Assembly: GCA_004335635.1 (NCBI GenBank)
Contig: QAXH01001484.1
Location: 1 to 11,330, forward strand
Direction: 5' to 3'
DNA: 11,330 nucleotides
DNA from: Chloromonas sp. AAM2
Lineage: Eukaryota; Chlorophyta; Chlorophyceae; Chlamydomonadales; Chlamydomonadaceae
Below are positions 6,847 through 11,330 of the stretch, piece by piece (the first letter of the stretch is position 1; each line of letters opens with the position of its first letter). Made by a program: the position numbers and the translations under genes. A model generated the notes under the pieces. The model ran no database searches. It saw only the letters and a program-made list of their open reading frames with translations, and was not told the origin of the DNA.

Positions 6847-9800
6847 TGGCCGGTGCAGACAGCAGCCGTCCAGCTCCTCCGGGGGAGGCTGGCGCGATGC
6901 CGCCACCTCCACCGGCACCTCCTAAAGTCGTGTTCTCAAAGGCTGCAGGGGCGCATGCTGGCTCGCAGCCGGGAGAGCCTGCAGCGGACCCTGTTAGACA
7001 GCCGCGCGAGTTTCTCAACAGTGTTTTTGATATGGTGGTCGCCACGGACAAGGAAGGCTATTTTCTGGTGAGTGGCACAAGCATGCGCAATGCCTTGCAG
7101 TCAGCAAGCGTATGACAAAGTCGGGATTCATCGTCACAAGGACATTTTGATGATCTGCTTGCGTATGCAGCGGCCAGTTGATGAGAGCGTAGCACCCAAC
7201 TATTACAAGCAAATCAAACACCCGCTTTGTTTTGCGGATATGCGGAGCAAGCTGGAGGCTGGCACTTACACAAGCTTCAAGGCAATCATGGCCGATTTTG
7301 AGTTGATCGTAAACAACGCAAGGTCTTTCAACAAGGAGAAGACCAAGTGTTACAAATGCGCAGTGACGCTCAGTCGCAACGTAGTCAAGATCATGTCCGC
7401 GCATGAGATTGGCATTCGAAAGGCTTTCAGCGTGCTTCACCCGCACGGTGCGGGCAACGCACCAACAGCAGGGTTTTTCTCAGGAGGCGCAGGCAGCACT
7501 GGCAACAGAACCTTCACCAACTTCATGGACACATCAGACATCACCAGCTCTGCACAGGGCACCAGCTCAGCAGCACAGGGCACTGGCGGGTACCTGGGTG
7601 GGCAGCAGAGTGACCTGCCTACAGACCCAAGGGACCGGCCAGGTGAAGTATCTGGCAGGCAGCCCTTCGTCAAGTATGAGCCAGCCGCAGGAGCAGGCTC
7701 TTCTGCGCCCTTATCACAAATCAGAGCTAAGCAACCATCTCCGCCAGCAGTTCTGCAACCAGCATCCAATACGTCCCTTCCCCACATTCGACTTGCCCCG
7801 TTGTGTAAAGCCTACTCAGACAATGAGGAAGACGACGAGCGGATAGTATTGCAGCATCACAGGCAACTACCACATGGCCAGCACAGTGCGCAACGGAGGA
7901 AGCTGGTGTCGCTCGAAGCACTGATGGCTGATCTCAGACAGGCGGCAGTATTCCAGCCCTGGACTGATGGCAAGGATCTTCAGGGCAGCAGTGCGCAGGA
8001 ACATGCTGCAGGCCAACGTGAAGCAGCCACGGAAGCAGCTGCAAGCCCTGCTCTTGCTAGTGCTGGGCAGCAGGGGCCGGATGCAGCCATCCCAGGGGAA
8101 CAGCCGGCCTTGGAGCAACACACAGCTGAAGAAAATCAGACCCGGCATAGCATTGAATGGCAGTGTCGTTGGCTTGAGCTTCGCATGCGTGAGTTGCAGT
8201 CTCAGATGACACAGCTGGGTGCAACGCCTGACAACACTGGCACACGGCAGGCAGGTCAACAGCATTCAAGGGGGTCGGGGTCAGGAACAGGCGAGGGTGG
8301 CAGCGGCAGTTCAGCTGCTGTGACTGCTGAGCTGGAACAACGGAAGAAACAGCTCAGTGCAGCTGCAGCACGGCACTTGCATGGTGGTCCTACAGCACCC
8401 TTGCTGCCGCCTGATTTGCCACAAGCAAAGCTACATTCTCCGCTCATACTCCGGCCGCTCGCATCTGCCACCTTCTTCGCTGGCCGGCCAGCCCAGTCAA
8501 CAGCCACGCCTGTGCCTGCAGCCAGCATGGGTGCTGCTGCTGCTGCACCCATGCCACAGCCATCTATACCTGCGGACGGTGATGTGGAAATGGCAGACGC
8601 AGTGGAATCAACAGCAGCTGGTACAGTCAGCGCCGCGGCAGCCCCCTTCTCTACACAACCAGCCAGCGCAGTCAGTACACCACAAGCAGATCCATCCACA
8701 CAATCGGCAGCTGCACCCAGCACAGGGCAAAGCAGTCAGCTGGCTGCTGCTGCAACCACAGTGGGCTCGGCGGAACCCTCCGTCGCTGCAGCTGGTGATG
8801 TGGATGCTGTTGTCGCAGGCGGCTCCGCCTCAACAGCCATGGCAACACCACCAGCCACCCAATCAGAACCCACACCCACACAAGCACCTGCACTTGCATT
8901 TGCACCACCTTCAGCAGGAACAGCGTCCGCCTCACCAGCACCCACGCACACCCAAGCACCCACAGTTGCACCGCCAGCAGCAGCAGCCACAGCAGCAGCA
9001 GCGCAGACGCCAGACCAAGGCGCGGGTGTGCCCGCTGTGCCCATGCCGCCTGTGCTGGGCAGCATCCCCAACGCCCAGTTGCCAGCGGCAGTGTTTGCAT
9101 CGCTGGAGGTGCTGGAAATGCAGCTCATGGATGTCAAACGGGGACTGCAGGTGAGGCCGCTGACCATGCAACATAGGTGAAGGCTGCACAGAGCATGTAA
9201 ACGCTTGCAATGTGTGTGTGAGGTTGCACAGTCCTCTGTGTTGATGACATGCAGGCTTGACACAAAACGCACATGCAATGCAGTGGCAGCTCGCATGGTA
9301 CTCCTACGGGCCCACCTAGCGGCAACTTGCGTGTGATATCGTTCGCCTCTGCATTGGACGCAATCCCCACGTCCTCAATCCCCATGGTGCCTGAACACAC
9401 AAGTAGTTGAAGTGCGTGTGACCTTGTTCACCTTGGCAAGGTCCATTACAGCAACTTGACCTATATTGTTCTGCAGGCTGCCTTCGCCCTGGACAAGGGT
9501 CGCATACGGCCCGGCGTGTCCCGCACCGGCGCCTCCCTGCAGCTACCCAACGCGGCCTCAGGGGCGGTGGCGGTCGCAGCCCCCGGCGCTGCATCCCTCA
9601 TGCGCCGACAGAGCTCCGCCCGCCCCGCCCCCCCGCTCCGCAGCGCGTCCCTGGCGAGCATGGCGCCGTTCAAGTCGGGGCACCACGACCCTGCAAGCAA
9701 GCGGAAACGTGCCGATGGGGATGTGGAGCTCCCGTCACTGTACTCTGCACGCACGCTGGACAGACCCTCGGTAAGGCTAGACTAGGGTGGAGCGTAGGAA

Positions 9801-11330
9801 AGGCAGGGCTTGGATGGCGCATGGAGAAGGAGGAGAAAATGTTGGGCTAGCATGGTGCAGGCAATGTTGGTCAATGTGATGACAAGTGGAAATGACTGGC
9901 GATTTGACGTGAAGTTTGCGATGACAACAGTGCATAAGGTGTCTGTCATGTGCTCGGAATACATAAACGACATTGTTTGGCTTTCCATCCTCATGTTTGT
10001 TGTGACCCTGTTGTGCATCGGTTTGGATGTTCCAGGATTTACTCTGACAGTATCCATGTTTACCCTGTATATGGTGTGGCTCATGTGTGTGTGTCTGTGT
10101 GTGGTGTGGCTTGTGTGTCCTCAGGCCGCCATCTACATTCCTCCCATCCGGGACTTGAGCCAGGAGGAGCAGGAGGCGAGGGACCAGGCGGAATTTGAGT
10201 GGGCAGAGGCATACCGCACGCAAGGTCAGTGCATACGCATGTGACAGCAGGCAGAGGGCAGAGGCACAGGTTCTTGATGATTCTTAAGGAATTGCTGTGC
10301 CTTTCCCTCTCCAGCTTCCCTGGGCACCGGCTGCATGCAGTGGGAATATGCAGATAAGGAGTGTATTGCGCAGACAGCTCCTAGGCCAGGGCCTTGCTTC
10401 TGTGACTGGCTGACAGGCATGCAGACAAAACTGATTGCTGCATTGGCAGCATGCTTCAGCACGCAGCAATTAGCAAAGTAAGCTCGGTTGATTGATAGAC
10501 AGCACCAGCGCTGATTTTGCCCAGAAGCTTAGGTTTGTAGGTGGCCTGCCAGTTTGTTGTAAAGTCATGAATGGGCGACTGTCAGGACAGGGGATTTTGA
10601 TTGTGCGGTGTGTACGCACATCATGGATTTCAGAAGGTTGTTGTTTCAGCTGCAGCAGACTTGCCAGATAATGATAGGGTCGGTCGTATTGGCACCATGA
10701 TAGGGTCGGATCGATGTGTTGTCATTGTTCAGGTCCTGTTGCTCTGGACCACCCCCCTCCAGCTGTGGCCGCTGTGCTGGCTGCGTGTGGTGATGAGGGC
10801 AGCAGCAGCGAGGACACCAGTGACGAGGCGTACGCCGGCATGCATGAGATTATGCTGGAGGAAGAGAGGAAGCGATTCGCAGCAGGTACGTTGCTTCTTT
10901 GTGGCAGCAGGGCTGTGCTGTGCTATGGGGAATTTAAAAAGGAAGGGTAGAACTGCTGCTTGGGAAGCGGCAGAGCAAGGCAGGGTTGGCAGAGGGCAGG
11001 CTTTGTGAGGGCAACTCGTGGATGGTAGTTGTAGGCAAGAGGCTGGCGTTGGTAGGATTGGAAAATCCGGTTGTTGTGGCAGTGCCAATGTTTCTCACTT
11101 TTGCCATCAATAGGGTTGTCATGATCCAAGCCTGATAAGCCAACGAGAGGAGAGTTGAATGTTCGCCAGCTTGCTGTCATCTGGGTGGACAGAAATTCAC
11201 AATGTGCAGGGGCTGTTTGTGTTGTATTGTGTTGCAGTGGAGGGTCAGCGGCGACGCAACAAGCAAAGCAGCAAGAACGCAGCCAATGCATCGGGTGCCG
11301 GGGGACAGGGCAGCGCGGGCACAGCCGCCC
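6846..11330 (+). CDS. Bromodomain protein, BRD7/BRD9-like class, six exons, 3' end missing
   Basis: Probable nuclear acetyl-lysine reader, perhaps of a chromatin-remodelling complex. Exons: 6846-7067, 7171-9150, 9477-9770, 10125-10224, 10733-10885, 11238-11330. All phases agree, giving 947 residues before the window edge. The start is the only ATG after an in-frame stop at 6783. Residues about 50-150 form a bromodomain: helix Z (EFLNSVFDMVV), GYFLRPVD shelf, APNYYKQIKHP with Tyr85, and NNARSFN with the acetyl-lysine-binding Asn128. Spacing is collinear with the BRD9 domain. The position matching the BRD9 gatekeeper Tyr is Cys134. Then follow an acidic patch (290-297, SDNEEDDE), a Trp-rich helix-like segment (404-419, WQCRWLELRMRELQSQ), about 250 residues rich in Ala, Thr, Pro, Ser and Gln, a KRKR nuclear-localisation-like motif (809-812), a charged segment IYIPPIRDLSQEEQ (from 835), a Ser/acidic tract (889-897) and RKRF...QRRRNK basic clusters. 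No second domain is recognised. BRPF- or plant-type bromodomain proteins are alternatives. Confidence 0.85.
7068..7170 (+). other. Intron 1 of the bromodomain gene, inside the domain
   Basis: The donor is CTG|GTGAGT and the acceptor GTATGCAG|CGG; removing 103 nt joins EGYFL to RPVDE in phase 0. This restores the uninterrupted helix Z to ZA-loop spacing of bromodomains. An alternative acceptor, GTCAG at 7104, also keeps the frame but would leave a 37-nt intron and insert 22 residues (7105-7170) into the ZA loop. I prefer the longer intron because the inserted residues have no place in the fold. Confidence 0.85.
8974..9002 (+). repeat. GCA/CAG-rich tract in the bromodomain CDS
   Basis: An interrupted (GCA)n tract encodes Ala in frame (AAAATAAAA). 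It is the densest part of a long Ala/Pro/Thr-rich region and creates open shadow frames on both strands. Such tracts are often length-variable. Confidence 0.8.
9151..9476 (+). other. Intron 2 of the bromodomain gene
   Basis: Donor CAG|GTGAGG after GLQ and acceptor TTCTGCAG|GCT before AAFALDKG, phase 0, 326 nt. Nothing else recognisable is present. Confidence 0.8.
9771..10124 (+). other. Intron 3 of the bromodomain gene, TG-rich 3' end
   Basis: Donor TCG|GTAAGG and acceptor GTCCTCAG|GCC, phase 0, 354 nt. The last 40 bases before the acceptor are a TG/GTG-rich tract (about 10082-10118) in place of an ordinary pyrimidine tract. The 3' part is open in the frame of exon 4 and would encode a hydrophobic stretch, but read-through from exon 3 stops at 9783, so this is not treated as coding. 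Confidence 0.8.
10225..10732 (+). other. Intron 4 of the bromodomain gene
   Basis: Donor AAG|GTCAGT and acceptor TTGTTCAG|GTC, phase 1, 508 nt; the split codon is Gly866. Near its 3' end atgatagggtcgg occurs twice, at 10671-10683 and 10697-10709, a 26-bp-spaced direct repeat. No gene is visible inside. Confidence 0.75.
10886..11237 (+). other. Intron 5 of the bromodomain gene
   Basis: Donor CAG|GTACGT and acceptor TGTTGCAG|TGG, phase 1, 352 nt; the split codon is Val917. No gene is visible inside. Confidence 0.75.

Noticed and set aside
8357..9154. 265-codon plus-strand and 186-codon minus-strand open frames
   Set aside because: They are shadows of the GCA/CAG-rich part of bromodomain exon 2, where biased triplets keep all frames open.
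7072..9180. A 702-residue protein starting at ATG 7072
   Set aside because: That frame starts inside intron 1, drops helix Z of the bromodomain and reads past the donor at 9151; the spliced model restores a full domain.
9810..10244. Open frame with a hydrophobic, membrane-like stretch
   Set aside because: Its 5' part is intron 3 and only 10125-10224 is exon 4. Splice sites and phases on both sides are consistent, and the hydrophobic run comes from TG-rich intron sequence.

Overview
The window looks like nuclear DNA of a green alga (chlorophyte). It is moderately GC-rich and gene-sparse. Both recognisable genes are split by many short GT-AG introns with CAG-type acceptors. One encodes a sucrose-phosphatase-type enzyme of the cyanobacterial/plant family, the other a bromodomain protein with a long Ala/Gln/Pro/Ser-rich body. 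The lineage is inferred from gene content and architecture; no species-level marker was found.

Layout. 1-294 is the 3' flank of the first gene. 295-3960 (minus strand) is a seven-exon gene for a sucrose-6F-phosphate phosphatase-like HAD hydrolase. I rebuilt it exon by exon: all phases agree and it gives a 364-residue protein with HAD motifs I-IV in order. Its introns carry most of the repeats seen here: a MITE-like element (782-1272), a 60-bp tandem copy of part of exon 5 (2074-2211), an AAC microsatellite (2849-2896), one arm of a 31-bp inverted repeat (3488-3518) and a degenerate telomere-like stretch (3617-3716). 3961-6845 is a long interval between the divergent genes. It holds the second arm of the inverted repeat, several long but unconvincing open frames, and a plus-strand block that may be decayed coding sequence. 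6846-11330 (plus strand) is a six-exon, 3'-truncated gene for a bromodomain protein most like the BRD7/BRD9 class. A 17-codon upstream ORF stops exactly on its start codon (TGATG).

The two genes are transcribed away from each other, about 2.9 kb apart. One product should act in cytosolic sucrose synthesis and the other should read acetylated histones in the nucleus, and I see no functional link between them. I found no tRNA, rRNA, CRISPR array or bacterial-type operon. The most notable points are the intronic duplicated exon with a poison splice site, an inferred GC-AG intron, the stop-start uORF, and a bromodomain interrupted by an intron that is partly open in frame. I see no clear evidence of a wholly new biological system.
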